Source of the DNA: Myxococcus virescens
GTDB taxonomy: Bacteria; Myxococcota; Myxococcia; Myxococcales; Myxococcaceae
Direction of reading: 5' to 3'
DNA: 64,000 nt
NCBI RefSeq assembly: GCF_900101905.1
Contig: NZ_FNAJ01000014.1
Span: 124,001 to 188,000 of the forward strand
The position numbers and the translations under genes were made by a program. Shown one piece after another: positions 1 through 8,253 of the stretch. A model generated the notes under the pieces. It was not told the DNA's origin. It ran no database searches and saw only the letters and a program-made list of their open reading frames with translations. The first letter of the stretch is position 1, and each line of letters opens with the position of its first letter.

Positions 1-379
1 CGTAGGGCGCGCCGCCCCGCCACAGGCCCAGGTCCGTGTTCAGCATCACCTTCCAACCCTTCTGCGAGGGCAGGCTGACGATGGCGTAGGAGCCCGCCGG
101 AACGGCCTTGCCGCCGAAGGTGACGGGGTGGCTGAAGGTAATCTTCGTCGCCGAGTTGGCGCCGCTGCGCCACGCCTTGTCATTGGGGACCAGCTCGCCC
201 CAGACCTTCCGGCCCTTCACCGCCGGGCTGGAATATTCGACGGAAATCTCGGAGACGCCCACCTCCTGCGTCACCTTCGCCGCGGGGCTGGCGGCCGGCA
301 GCTTGAGTTGAGCCAGCGCGGGCATCGCCGACAGGGTCATGAGCGCGGAGGCCATACAGCTGAGAAGCTGGTTCTTCAT
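1..379 (-). CDS. DUF2911 family secreted protein (partial, C-terminus off the left edge)
   Basis: The frame begins at an ATG (377-379) and leaves the window after about 126 residues. Residues 1-23 are a typical Sec signal peptide (MKN, hydrophobic stretch, cleavage after ALA). The mature part carries the DUF2911 pattern, an ISVEYSSPAVKGRKVWG segment followed by LVPNDKAWRSGANSATKITF and a PAGSYAI turn. The family is a small beta-rich periplasmic or secreted fold with no established activity. It is divergent from the ATPase at 607, with about 230 bp between them that hold no gene and presumably both promoters. Confidence 0.8.
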   Translation of the reverse strand, partial: MKNQLLSCMASALMTLSAMPALAQLKLPAASPAAKVTQEVGVSEISVEYSSPAVKGRKVWGELVPNDKAWRSGANSATKITFSHPVTFGGKAVPAGSYAIVSLPSQKGWKVMLNTDLGLWRGGAPY

Positions 380-606
380 CGTCCTCACTTCGTCCTTTCC
401 GACCCGGAGGGGTCGCAGAGCCGGCGGAGTGTATAGACGAGGTCTCGCTCCACCTCACGTTCCACCTTGGCCTGCACCGCGTCATGCGGCGAGCGTCCAG
501 GGAGGGGCTCGGGCGCCCTCTACACACGAAAGGAGGTGGACATTCCGTGACATTGCGCGGTTCCCCCGCGCGCCCACACTGGCCATGCTGCGCGCCGAGG
601 AGACCC

Positions 607-1899
607 ATGAAGCTCACGCGGCTCGAGGTCCATCACTACCGGAACGTCGTCCCTGGCACCTCGCTGGTGTTCAGCCCGTCGTCCAATCTGGTGCTGGGGG
701 AGAACGGCACCGGCAGGACGACGCTGCTGGAGCTCATCTCCACGGTGCTCGGCTCGGACTTCTCCGGCCTCATCCACGAGCCGTTCGCGCTGGAGTACGA
801 CCTGGCGTTTCCGGGCATGAAGCTGCACGTCTTCGTCCGGAACGAGGAGAACGCGCCGGCGCCAGACACGGAAGCACCGCCGAGAAAGGGCTCCGCGCTG
901 ATGCCGCTGCGCACGCCCGCGCTGGACTCCTCGCTGCACCCGCGCATCGAAGTGGACGTGCAGTTCCATTCGCCGTCAGCCAGGTTGGTGATGCGTGCGG
1001 ACGCGGCGGGCATGGACTGCAAGGTGGACGGCGAGGCCGTGTGGTCGCGGAGCATGCACTGGTCGCTGCTGGACCGGTCGGTGTGGACCCTGCTGTTCAT
1101 GACGGCGCAGTACATCGACGCGGGGATGAAGGAGCGGCTCAAGGAGCTGCTGCGCCGTACGTTCCTGCTGGCGCCGCAGCGCTTCGATGAAGCGCTGGGG
1201 ATGTTCGAACGCATCGGCGCCATCCGCTATGCCATGGAGGTGCGGGACGGCGAAGTGTTCCCGCTGGGGTTGATGGCGCTGCCCACGTGGATGCCGGGGT
1301 GGCTGCGTGAGCAGATGGAGCAGCCATCCGTCAAGGACGTGCTGGAGCTGACGCACGACGCGCGCGAAGACAGCTTCCTGGCGAAGTTCGTGGCGCTGGC
1401 GGGCTTTGAGGCGGGCCGCTTCCGCGTGGAGGTGCTGGAGAAGCGGTCGTTCGAGAACGGCGGGCGCGTGGGCTTTGGGGGCTTTGGCTTCGAGTTCACG
1501 CGGCGCGATGGCCGGGTGCTGACGCACGAGGCGTTGGGCTTCGGGCAGAAGCGGCTGCTGTCACTGCTCTACTACCTGGACGTGAACGAGGACTTCGCCA
1601 TCGCGGACGAGCTGGGCAATGGGCTGCATCCGCGCTGGGTGGAAGCGAGCATGCGGGAGCTGGGGGCGCGGCAGGTATTTCTCACCAGCCAGAATCCGCT
1701 CCTCTTCGAGCACACGCTGTTTCCGTCCGCCGAGGTACTGAGGGCGTCGCTCCTGCTGTGTGGCAACACGCGAGAGGACGGGCCGGAGCGCATCGCGTGG
1801 AAGAACCCCACACACGAGGTCGCGGGCCGGCTCTTCGACGCGCACGGGCTGGGCGCACACCCGCTGGCGGAGCTGCTGCGCCAGCAGGGCCTGTGGTGA
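607..1899 (+). CDS. RecF/OLD-like AAA ATPase with Arg in place of the Walker A Lys
   Basis: 430 residues. The N-terminus (MKLTRLEVHHYRNV) is the usual opening of RecF/SMC-like ABC ATPases. Walker A is residues 31-39, GENGTGRTT, so Arg37 sits where the nucleotide-binding Lys is normally found. An ABC-signature-like LGFGQKRLL and a Walker B-like FAIADELGNGLHP followed by VFLTSQNP complete the fold. No coiled-coil arms or TOPRIM domain are seen, so it resembles the stand-alone AAA_15/AAA_21 type. It is monocistronic, with about 180 bp before the next operon. Function unknown; relatives occur in DNA repair and phage defence, which is not evidence for either here. Confidence 0.75.
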   Translation: MKLTRLEVHHYRNVVPGTSLVFSPSSNLVLGENGTGRTTLLELISTVLGSDFSGLIHEPFALEYDLAFPGMKLHVFVRNEENAPAPDTEAPPRKGSALMPLRTPALDSSLHPRIEVDVQFHSPSARLVMRADAAGMDCKVDGEAVWSRSMHWSLLDRSVWTLLFMTAQYIDAGMKERLKELLRRTFLLAPQRFDEALGMFERIGAIRYAMEVRDGEVFPLGLMALPTWMPGWLREQMEQPSVKDVLELTHDAREDSFLAKFVALAGFEAGRFRVEVLEKRSFENGGRVGFGGFGFEFTRRDGRVLTHEALGFGQKRLLSLLYYLDVNEDFAIADELGNGLHPRWVEASMRELGARQVFLTSQNPLLFEHTLFPSAEVLRASLLLCGNTREDGPERIAWKNPTHEVAGRLFDAHGLGAHPLAELLRQQGLW

Positions 1900-2078
1900 G
1901 CCCCGACCGTCGGCACCTCCCCACGGGCGCGCGTGTCCCCGGCGGGTGTCCCTGAGGGGGGCTGCTCGCTGGCGCATTTGCGTGATTGCCTCGCGAGCGC
2001 GGTCGAATCTCCCAAGAAACAGCGCCTCGGGACTCCTAGGGTGGCGCATGGGAGGCCCGGGTAGCGGGAGCGGCTCGC

Positions 2079-3014
2079 ATGCGGCGCATTCGTGTCATCG
2101 ACAGTCATACCGGGGGAGAGCCCACGCGCGTGGTGACGGACGGAGGCCCGGAGCTGGGAGCGGGCGACCTGCCGAGCCTGCGTGAGCGCTTCCGCGAGGA
2201 GTTCGACGCCTTTCGCAAGGCCATCGTCTGCGAGCCCCGTGGGTCCGACGTCATGGTGGGCGCGCTGCTGTGTCCGCCTGTCAGTACGTCGAGCGTCGCC
2301 GGCATCATCTTCTTCAACAACGTCGGCTATCTCGGAATGTGCGGCCACGGGACCATCGGCGTGGTGAAGACGCTGGAGTACCTGGGGCGCATCGGCCCTG
2401 GCGTCCACTCGCTGGAGACTCCCGTTGGCGTGGTGAAGGCCACGCTGCATCCAGATGGGCGCGTCAGCATCGCCAATGTGCCGAGCTACCGGTGGGCGCA
2501 GGACGTGGCGGTGTCCGTGCCGGGACATGGCGAAGTGCGCGGCGACATCGCCTGGGGTGGCAACTGGTTCTTCCTCTCCCGCGCCACGCACCTGCCGCTG
2601 GAGCTGTCGCGGACTCCCGCGCTCCTGGCGTACACCTCCGCCATCAAGCAGGCGCTCTCGGACCAGGGCATCACCGGGGAGGGCGGCGCGGAGATCGACC
2701 ACGTCGAGCTGTACGCCCCCTCTCCGACGCCAGGGGTGGATGCTCGCAACTTCGTGCTCTGCCCAGGGCTGGCCTATGACCGCTCGCCATGTGGCACCGG
2801 GACGAGCGCGAAGGTCGCGTGTCTGGCCGCCGAGGGTGTGCTCGCGGAAGGCGCGACGTGGGTGCAGGAGAGCATCCTCGGCAGTCGCTTCGAGGCGCGC
2901 TACGTCCGTGACGGTGCGCGCATCCTGCCCACCATCACCGGCACCGCGTCCGTCAACGCGGAGGCCACGCTGCTGGTGGACCCGACGGACCCCTTTGCCT
3001 GGGGCATCGGATGA
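2079..3014 (+). CDS. 4-hydroxyproline 2-epimerase (proline racemase family)
   Basis: 311 residues. Interconverts trans-4-hydroxy-L-proline and cis-4-hydroxy-D-proline, the first step of hydroxyproline breakdown. Both catalytic cysteines are present: Cys88 in MCGHGT and Cys238 in SPCGTGTSAK. This fits the two-base epimerase/racemase mechanism and excludes the dehydratase subgroup, where one Cys is replaced. The opening MRRIRVIDSHTGGEPTRVV is typical of the family. A GGGAG stretch lies about 8 bp before the ATG. It is the first gene of a tightly overlapping operon whose other members supply the remaining steps, which favours hydroxyproline over proline as substrate. Confidence 0.9.
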   Translation: MRRIRVIDSHTGGEPTRVVTDGGPELGAGDLPSLRERFREEFDAFRKAIVCEPRGSDVMVGALLCPPVSTSSVAGIIFFNNVGYLGMCGHGTIGVVKTLEYLGRIGPGVHSLETPVGVVKATLHPDGRVSIANVPSYRWAQDVAVSVPGHGEVRGDIAWGGNWFFLSRATHLPLELSRTPALLAYTSAIKQALSDQGITGEGGAEIDHVELYAPSPTPGVDARNFVLCPGLAYDRSPCGTGTSAKVACLAAEGVLAEGATWVQESILGSRFEARYVRDGARILPTITGTASVNAEATLLVDPTDPFAWGIG

Positions 3015-4147
3015 GCGCCTTCGACTGCGTCATCGTCGGCGGTGGCATCGTCGGCGCGGCGCTCGCGGATGTGCTCAGTGCTGACGGCGTGTCGGTGGCG
3101 CTCGTCGAGGCGCGGTCCATCGGTGCGGGGACGACGGCGTGCGGCATGGGCCACCTGGTGGCCATGGATGACAACGCGGCGGAGCTCGCGCTGACGTCGT
3201 GGTCCGTGTCGCTGTGGCGCGAGCTCGCGGATGGACTGCCTCGCGCGGTGGAGTACGACGCGTGTGGCACCCTCTGGCTCGCCGCCGACGAAGAGGAGAT
3301 GGCCGCTGTCTCCGCGAAGGTGGCCAACTACCGCGCCGCGGGCATCCGTGCCGAGGTGCTCGACAGCGCGGCGCTCCATGAGGCCGAGCCCGCGCTTGCT
3401 CCGGGACTCGTGGGAGCGCTGCGTGTCGTGGATGATGCCGTGCTGTATCCGCCGCTCGCCGCGCGGACCTTCGCGCTGCGTGCCCAGGCTCGGGGTGCGC
3501 GGCTGATGACGGGGAGTCCGGTTCGGGAGCTGCGCCCGGGAAGCGTCGTGCTCTCCCATGGGGAGGTGCTGACGGCACGGCACATCGTGCTCGCGGCCGG
3601 CGTGGCCAGTCCCGCGCTCTGCCCTGGGCTGCCCATCTCTCCGCGCAAGGGACACCTGCTCATCACCCGGCGCGGGGCGCCCGTGGTGCATCACCAACTG
3701 GTGGAGCTGGGCTACCTCAAGAGCGCGCACGGCACGGACGGCGCTTCCGTGGCGTTCAATGCCCAGCCGCGTGTCACGGGGCAGCTCCTGCTGGGCTCGT
3801 CGCGCCAGCCGGGCGATGCGACGCGCGAGGTGGACGCGGCGCTCCTGGACCGCATGCTGAAGCGCGCGGCCCTGTTCCTTCCGGGGCTCGATGGCTTGCA
3901 GGCACTGCGCGTCTGGACGGGCCTGCGTCCGGCGACACCCGATGGTCTTCCCTTGCTGGGGCCTCATCCGGAGAAGCCGTGGCTCTGGCTGGCTTGTGGC
4001 CATGAGGGGCTCGGCATCACCACCGCCACGGGCAGCGCGCGTCTGGTAGCGGACCAGCTGCTCGGGCGCACCAGCGCCATCGATGCGCGTCCGTATTCAC
4101 CCGCGCGATTCCTGACGGTGTCCTCTCGGGAGGTCGCTCATGCATGA
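3011..4147 (+). CDS. D-hydroxyproline dehydrogenase, DAO-type FAD subunit
   Basis: 378 residues, overlapping the epimerase by ATGA. The N-terminal VIVGGGIVGAALADVLS is the FAD-binding GxGxxG motif, and the rest (GAGTTACGMGHLVAMDD, GLRPATPDGLPLLG, ACGHEGLGIT) follows the D-amino-acid oxidase/glycine oxidase fold. In three-subunit hydroxyproline dehydrogenases this subunit oxidises cis-4-hydroxy-D-proline to 1-pyrroline-4-hydroxy-2-carboxylate and passes electrons to the partner flavin and iron-sulfur subunits encoded just downstream. The gene order (FAD subunit, small 2Fe-2S subunit, large FAD subunit) matches that heterotrimer. No signal peptide. Confidence 0.88.
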   Translation: MSAFDCVIVGGGIVGAALADVLSADGVSVALVEARSIGAGTTACGMGHLVAMDDNAAELALTSWSVSLWRELADGLPRAVEYDACGTLWLAADEEEMAAVSAKVANYRAAGIRAEVLDSAALHEAEPALAPGLVGALRVVDDAVLYPPLAARTFALRAQARGARLMTGSPVRELRPGSVVLSHGEVLTARHIVLAAGVASPALCPGLPISPRKGHLLITRRGAPVVHHQLVELGYLKSAHGTDGASVAFNAQPRVTGQLLLGSSRQPGDATREVDAALLDRMLKRAALFLPGLDGLQALRVWTGLRPATPDGLPLLGPHPEKPWLWLACGHEGLGITTATGSARLVADQLLGRTSAIDARPYSPARFLTVSSREVAHA

Positions 4148-4409
4148 GCCCGCGTCGAAGGCCACCCCGCGCGTCACCCTGCGCATCAACGGACGTGCGG
4201 TCACGGTGCCAGTGGGAACGTCGGTCGCGGCTGCGCTGGCGATGACGGACCGCTTCGTCAGTCGCGCCGACTTGAGCGGGCGCCCCCGCGGGCCCCTCTG
4301 CGGAATGGGTGTCTGCTTCGAGTGCCGAGCCACCATCGATGGTGTGCCCGAGGTCCTCATGTGTCTGACGCCGTGCCGTGAGAACCAGGAGGTGGTGACC
4401 GATGCGTGA
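4140..4409 (+). CDS. 2Fe-2S subunit of hydroxyproline dehydrogenase (HcnA-like)
   Basis: 89 residues, overlapping the previous gene by 8 bp. Cys residues in GPLCGMGVCFECRATIDG and the later VLMCLTPC form a plant-ferredoxin-type 2Fe-2S site, as in HcnA and the gamma subunit of D-hydroxyproline dehydrogenase. It probably relays electrons between the two flavoprotein subunits encoded on either side. The tight overlaps with both neighbours (8 bp each) suggest translational coupling and fixed stoichiometry. Confidence 0.87.
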   Translation: MHEPASKATPRVTLRINGRAVTVPVGTSVAAALAMTDRFVSRADLSGRPRGPLCGMGVCFECRATIDGVPEVLMCLTPCRENQEVVTDA

Positions 4410-5679
4410 GGCCTGTGACCTCGTGGTCGTCGGCGCCGGACCTGGCGGACTCGCCGCCGCTTGCCGTGCGGCCGAGGCGGGGCTGGATGTGCTCGTCCTC
4501 GACGCCCAGCCCGAGCCCGGGGGGCAGGTCTGGAGAGGCGAGGCCCGAAAGGGCGCGAATCGCCTCGCGCGCCGGTGGCTCACCCGCTTCGCCGCGTCGG
4601 GCGCTCGCTTTCGTCCAGGCGCTCGCGTCGTCGCCGCGCCCGAGCCGGGAGTGCTCCTGGTCGAAGAGGGCGCCTCCTCGTTCGCGGTGCGCTACGGCCG
4701 CGCGGTGCTCGCCACCGGCGCACGCGAGCGCTTCCTCCCGTTCCCCGGTTGGACACTGCCGGGCGTGCTGGGCGTCAGCGGCCTCCAGGTGCTCGTCAAG
4801 GATGGCCTCCCCATTCGCGGCAAGCGCGTGGTGCTCGCCGGCACGGGCCCACTGTTGCTCGCCGCCGCCGCGACGATTCACGCCCACGGTGGCGAGGTCC
4901 TCTACATCGCCGAGCAGGCCGCCGCCGCGAGCCACTGGGGCTTCGCCCTCCAGCTCTGGCGACACCCCGCCAAGCTGCTCCAAGGCGCCTTGATGTCCGC
5001 GGCGCTCATCCGCGTGCCTACGTCCACGGACGCCTGGGTCATCGCCGCCGAAGGCGAGGGCCGGGTGGAGTCGGTCCGCCTGTCCGTGCGCGGTCGCGAG
5101 GAACAGCTGCGGTGCGACTACCTGGGCGCGGCCTACGGGCTCGTGCCCAATCTGGAAGTGGCCCGGCTGCTGGGCTGTGAGACCTCTGCCGGCGCGGTGG
5201 TCGTGAACGAGCGCCTGGAGACGCGAGTCTCCAAGGTCCACGCCGTGGGCGAACTGCTCGGCATCGGCGGCGTGGACCAGGCGCTCGTCACCGGAGAGCT
5301 GGCTGGACTCGTCGCCGCGGAGCACCCCATCCCCGTCGAGCTGGAGCGCACCTGGCATCGCGTCCGCGCGTTCGCCGCCCAGCTCGCGCGGCATGACGCG
5401 CCACGCGCGGAGCTGCGACGGCTGGCCACGCCCGACACGCTGCTGTGCCGCTGCGAGGACGTGCCCCTGTCCGCGCTGGAGGGCTGTCAGAACCTGCGCG
5501 AGGCCCGGCTGTACGCCCGGCTGGGCATGGGCGCCTGTCAGGGCCGCACCTGCGGCATGGCGGCGCAAACCCTCTTCGGCTGGCCGGGAGAGGACGTGCG
5601 CCCACCCTGTCTTCCCGCGCGCATCGGCAGCCTGCGCCTTCCCCCGGACGTTTCCTCTACCCACACGAGAGAGTCATGA
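4402..5679 (+). CDS. FAD/NAD(P) subunit of hydroxyproline dehydrogenase (HcnB-like)
   Basis: 425 residues, overlapping the ferredoxin-like gene by 8 bp. An N-terminal Rossmann motif (VVGAGPGGLAAACRAAEAG) binds FAD; a second dinucleotide motif lies near VVLAGTGPLLLAAA. The C-terminus has a BFD-like 2Fe-2S arrangement: CRCED, then GACQGRTCG. This is the alpha subunit of the heterotrimeric D-hydroxyproline dehydrogenase, related to HcnB and opine/octopine oxidases. Given the flanking epimerase and deaminase, hydroxyproline is the best-supported substrate. Confidence 0.87.
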   Translation: MREACDLVVVGAGPGGLAAACRAAEAGLDVLVLDAQPEPGGQVWRGEARKGANRLARRWLTRFAASGARFRPGARVVAAPEPGVLLVEEGASSFAVRYGRAVLATGARERFLPFPGWTLPGVLGVSGLQVLVKDGLPIRGKRVVLAGTGPLLLAAAATIHAHGGEVLYIAEQAAAASHWGFALQLWRHPAKLLQGALMSAALIRVPTSTDAWVIAAEGEGRVESVRLSVRGREEQLRCDYLGAAYGLVPNLEVARLLGCETSAGAVVVNERLETRVSKVHAVGELLGIGGVDQALVTGELAGLVAAEHPIPVELERTWHRVRAFAAQLARHDAPRAELRRLATPDTLLCRCEDVPLSALEGCQNLREARLYARLGMGACQGRTCGMAAQTLFGWPGEDVRPPCLPARIGSLRLPPDVSSTHTRES

Positions 5680-6566
5680 ACCTCTGGACTGGTGTCCTCC
5701 CCGCCATCACCACCCCATTCAACACGGACCTGTCCGTCGACCACGGCACGGTGCGCTCACACGTGCGCTGGCTGGTGTCGCAGGGCTGCACCGGCATCAT
5801 CCCCTGCGGCTCACTGGGCGAGGGCGCGACGCTGAGCCTGGAGGAGAAGGCCGCGGTGATGCGCACGTGCGTGGACGCGGCGAAGGTGCCCGTCATCCCG
5901 GGCATCGCCGCCCTGTCCACGGAGGAGGCCGTGCGGCTGGCTCGCGCCGCGGAGGAGGCGGGCTGCGCCGGACTGATGGTGTTGCCCCCCTATGTCTATT
6001 CCAGCGACTGGCGCGAGATGAAGGCCCACATCTCCGCCGTCCTGCGCGCCACGAAGCTGCCGTGCCTGCTCTACAACAACCCCGTCGCCTACAAGACGGA
6101 CTTCACCCCCGCCCAACTCGCGGAGCTGGCCGCCGAGCATGACAACGCGGTCGCCGTGAAGGAGTCCTCCACCGACGCCCGTCGCGTCACCGCCATTCGC
6201 GCCCTCCTGGGAGACCGGCTGGCCGTGGGCGTGGGCGTGGACGACTGCCTCGTCGAGGGCGTGGACGCGGGCGCGCGCTTCTGGGTGGCGGGGCTGGTCA
6301 ATGCGTTCCCCGCCGAGTCCGTGCGACTGTTCGAGCTGGCCCTCGCTGGAAAGAAGCAGGCCGCTTTCGAGCTGTACCGCTGGTTCCTGCCGCTCTTGCG
6401 CCTAGACACCGTCACCAAGTTCATCCAGCTCATCAAGCTGGTCCAGCAGGAAGTCGGCTGGGGCCACGAGCGGGTGCGCGGGCCTCGGCTGGAGCTGGCG
6501 GGTGCCGAGCGCGAGGAGTGCCTGCGCGTGCTGCGCGAGGCCCTGGCGAACCGGCCCGCGTTGTAG
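5676..6566 (+). CDS. 1-pyrroline-4-hydroxy-2-carboxylate deaminase (DapA family)
   Basis: 296 residues, starting inside the stop of the previous gene (ATGA at 5676). A class I aldolase-fold DapA-family protein with Schiff-base Lys162 in AVAVKESSTD and Tyr133 in LLYNNPVAY. In hydroxyproline pathways this family member deaminates and dehydrates 1-pyrroline-4-hydroxy-2-carboxylate to 2-oxoglutarate semialdehyde. The general family also includes dihydrodipicolinate synthase and N-acetylneuraminate lyase; position between the dehydrogenase and the semialdehyde dehydrogenase decides the call. Confidence 0.87.
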   Translation: MNLWTGVLPAITTPFNTDLSVDHGTVRSHVRWLVSQGCTGIIPCGSLGEGATLSLEEKAAVMRTCVDAAKVPVIPGIAALSTEEAVRLARAAEEAGCAGLMVLPPYVYSSDWREMKAHISAVLRATKLPCLLYNNPVAYKTDFTPAQLAELAAEHDNAVAVKESSTDARRVTAIRALLGDRLAVGVGVDDCLVEGVDAGARFWVAGLVNAFPAESVRLFELALAGKKQAAFELYRWFLPLLRLDTVTKFIQLIKLVQQEVGWGHERVRGPRLELAGAEREECLRVLREALANRPAL

Positions 6567-6598
6567 TGCCCCGTCGCGAAGTGTCCTGTATCGAAGCT

Positions 6599-6619
6599 GG
6601 AGGGGCGATGGGCCCCTCC
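6599..6619 (+). other. 8-bp hairpin between deaminase and aldehyde dehydrogenase genes
   Basis: GGAGGGGC (6599-6606) pairs exactly with GCCCCTCC (6612-6619) around a 5-nt loop in the only real gap of the hydroxyproline operon. There is no following T-run, so it may be an mRNA-processing or partial attenuation element rather than a full terminator. Confidence 0.45.
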
Positions 6620-6636
6620 CGGAGTGAGGTCGCCGC

Positions 6637-8211
6637 ATGAGCTGGATGGGACTGTCCTTGATTGGCGCCGAACGCGGCGAGCCCGGTGGGCCGACGTTCA
6701 CCGGCTGGAATCCCGCGGAGGGCGTGGCGCTCGAGCCTCGCTTCCACGGCGCGCGGCCCCAGGAGGTGGAGCGGGCCTGCGTGCTCGCGGAGCAGGCCGC
6801 CCCCACGCTCGCGGCGCTGCCCTCGCGTCAGCGCGCCGTGTTCCTGGAGCACATCGCCGAGGCGCTCCTCGCGGCGGAGGCGGACTTCCTCGCCGTGACG
6901 CCCAAGGAGACCGGACTTCCCCCCGCGCGCATCCAGGGAGAGCTGGGCCGCGCGGCCGGACAGTTCCGTCAGTTCGCTCGGCTGCTGGAGGAAGGCAGCT
7001 GGGTGGATGCGCGCATCGACCGGGCCCTCCCCGAGCGCCGTCCCTTGCCGCGTCCGGACCTGCGCTCCGTGCTGCGCCCCGTGGGGCCGGTGGCCGTGTT
7101 CGGCGCGAGCAACTTCCCGCTCGCGTTCTCCGTCGCCGGAGGTGACACCGCGTCCGCGCTGGCCGCGGGCTGTCCCGTCGTCGCCAAGGCCCATCCCGCG
7201 CACCCCGCGACGTCGGAGCGCGCGGGCCTGGCCATCCGCGCGGCCGTGGTGGCGTGTGGGCTGCACGAAGGCGTGTTCTCGCTCCTGTTCGACGCGGGCA
7301 CGGAGGTGGGCGCCTCGCTCGTGAGTCACCCCGCCATCCGCGCCGTCGGCTTCACGGGCTCGCGTGGCGGAGGACGCGCGCTGATGGCGCTGGCCGCCGC
7401 GCGGCCTGTCCCCATTCCCGTCTTCGCAGAGATGGGCTCCATCAACCCCATCTTCCTCCTGCCGGAGGCGCTGGCCGCCCGTCCCCAGGCGATGGCGGAC
7501 GCGCTGGCCACGTCCATCCTCCAGGGCGCGGGCCAGTTCTGCACCTCGCCTGGCCTGCTCGTGGCGGTAGAGGGCCCGGGGTACGAGGTCTTCCGCGCGC
7601 GGCTCGCGGAGAAGCTGGGGGCCGCCTCGGCCGCCCCCATGTTGACGCCCGCCATCGCCGAGCGCTTTCGCGAGGGCGTGAGCCGTCTCGCCGCTCGCAC
7701 GGACACACGGACCTGTGCGCGGGGTGAGTCGAAGGCCGCGCTGGGTGCTGCCGCGCTGTTCGAGGCGGAGGCCCGCGTGGTGCTCGCCGAGCGCGCGCTC
7801 ACGGAAGAGGTGTTCGGAAGCTGCGCGGTGCTGACCGTGGCGCGTGACGCGGCGGAGCTGGTGCGCGTGGCCTCCAGGTTGGAAGGCCAGCTCACCGCGA
7901 CGGTGATGATGGATGCGGGAGACACGGCGCTGGCCGCCGAGCTGCTCCCCACGCTGTCGGACCGCGTGGGCCGCGTGCTGATGAATGGTGTCCCCACGGG
8001 CGTGGAGGTCTGCCCGGCCATGGTGCATGGCGGTCCCTTTCCGGCCAGCTCGGATGGCCGCTTCACCGCCGTGGGCACGGGCGCCATCCGCCGCTTCGTG
8101 CGGCCGGTGTGCTTCCAGGATGTGCCGGACGCGCTGCTCCCGCCGGAGCTGCGCGAGGCCAATCCCCTGCACCTGTGGCGAACGGTGGAGGGGGTACTGA
8201 AGCAGGAGTGA
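6637..8211 (+). CDS. 2-oxoglutarate semialdehyde (2,5-dioxopentanoate) dehydrogenase
   Basis: 524 residues, aldehyde dehydrogenase superfamily. Catalytic Cys302 lies in GAGQFCTSPGLL and the general-base region in FAEMGSINPIFLLP. This spelling and the roughly 520-residue length match the NADP-dependent 2-oxoglutarate semialdehyde dehydrogenases. It performs the last step of hydroxyproline breakdown, giving 2-oxoglutarate for the TCA cycle. The gene is 70 bp downstream of the deaminase and probably in the same transcript. Its stop codon lies inside the left arm of a 14-bp terminator hairpin. Confidence 0.88.
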   Translation: MSWMGLSLIGAERGEPGGPTFTGWNPAEGVALEPRFHGARPQEVERACVLAEQAAPTLAALPSRQRAVFLEHIAEALLAAEADFLAVTPKETGLPPARIQGELGRAAGQFRQFARLLEEGSWVDARIDRALPERRPLPRPDLRSVLRPVGPVAVFGASNFPLAFSVAGGDTASALAAGCPVVAKAHPAHPATSERAGLAIRAAVVACGLHEGVFSLLFDAGTEVGASLVSHPAIRAVGFTGSRGGGRALMALAAARPVPIPVFAEMGSINPIFLLPEALAARPQAMADALATSILQGAGQFCTSPGLLVAVEGPGYEVFRARLAEKLGAASAAPMLTPAIAERFREGVSRLAARTDTRTCARGESKAALGAAALFEAEARVVLAERALTEEVFGSCAVLTVARDAAELVRVASRLEGQLTATVMMDAGDTALAAELLPTLSDRVGRVLMNGVPTGVEVCPAMVHGGPFPASSDGRFTAVGTGAIRRFVRPVCFQDVPDALLPPELREANPLHLWRTVEGVLKQE

Positions 8212-8246
8212 CTCCCGGGCGCCCCGTGTTCACCCGGGAGTCACTC
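8206..8246. terminator. Bidirectional terminator hairpin between convergent genes
   Basis: GAGTGACTCCCGGG (8206-8219) and CCCGGGAGTCACTC (8233-8246) are a perfect 14-bp inverted repeat with a 13-nt loop, placed between the hydroxyproline operon and the convergent collagenase gene. No T-run follows on either strand. Confidence 0.7.
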
Positions 8247-8253
8247 CCGGGCT

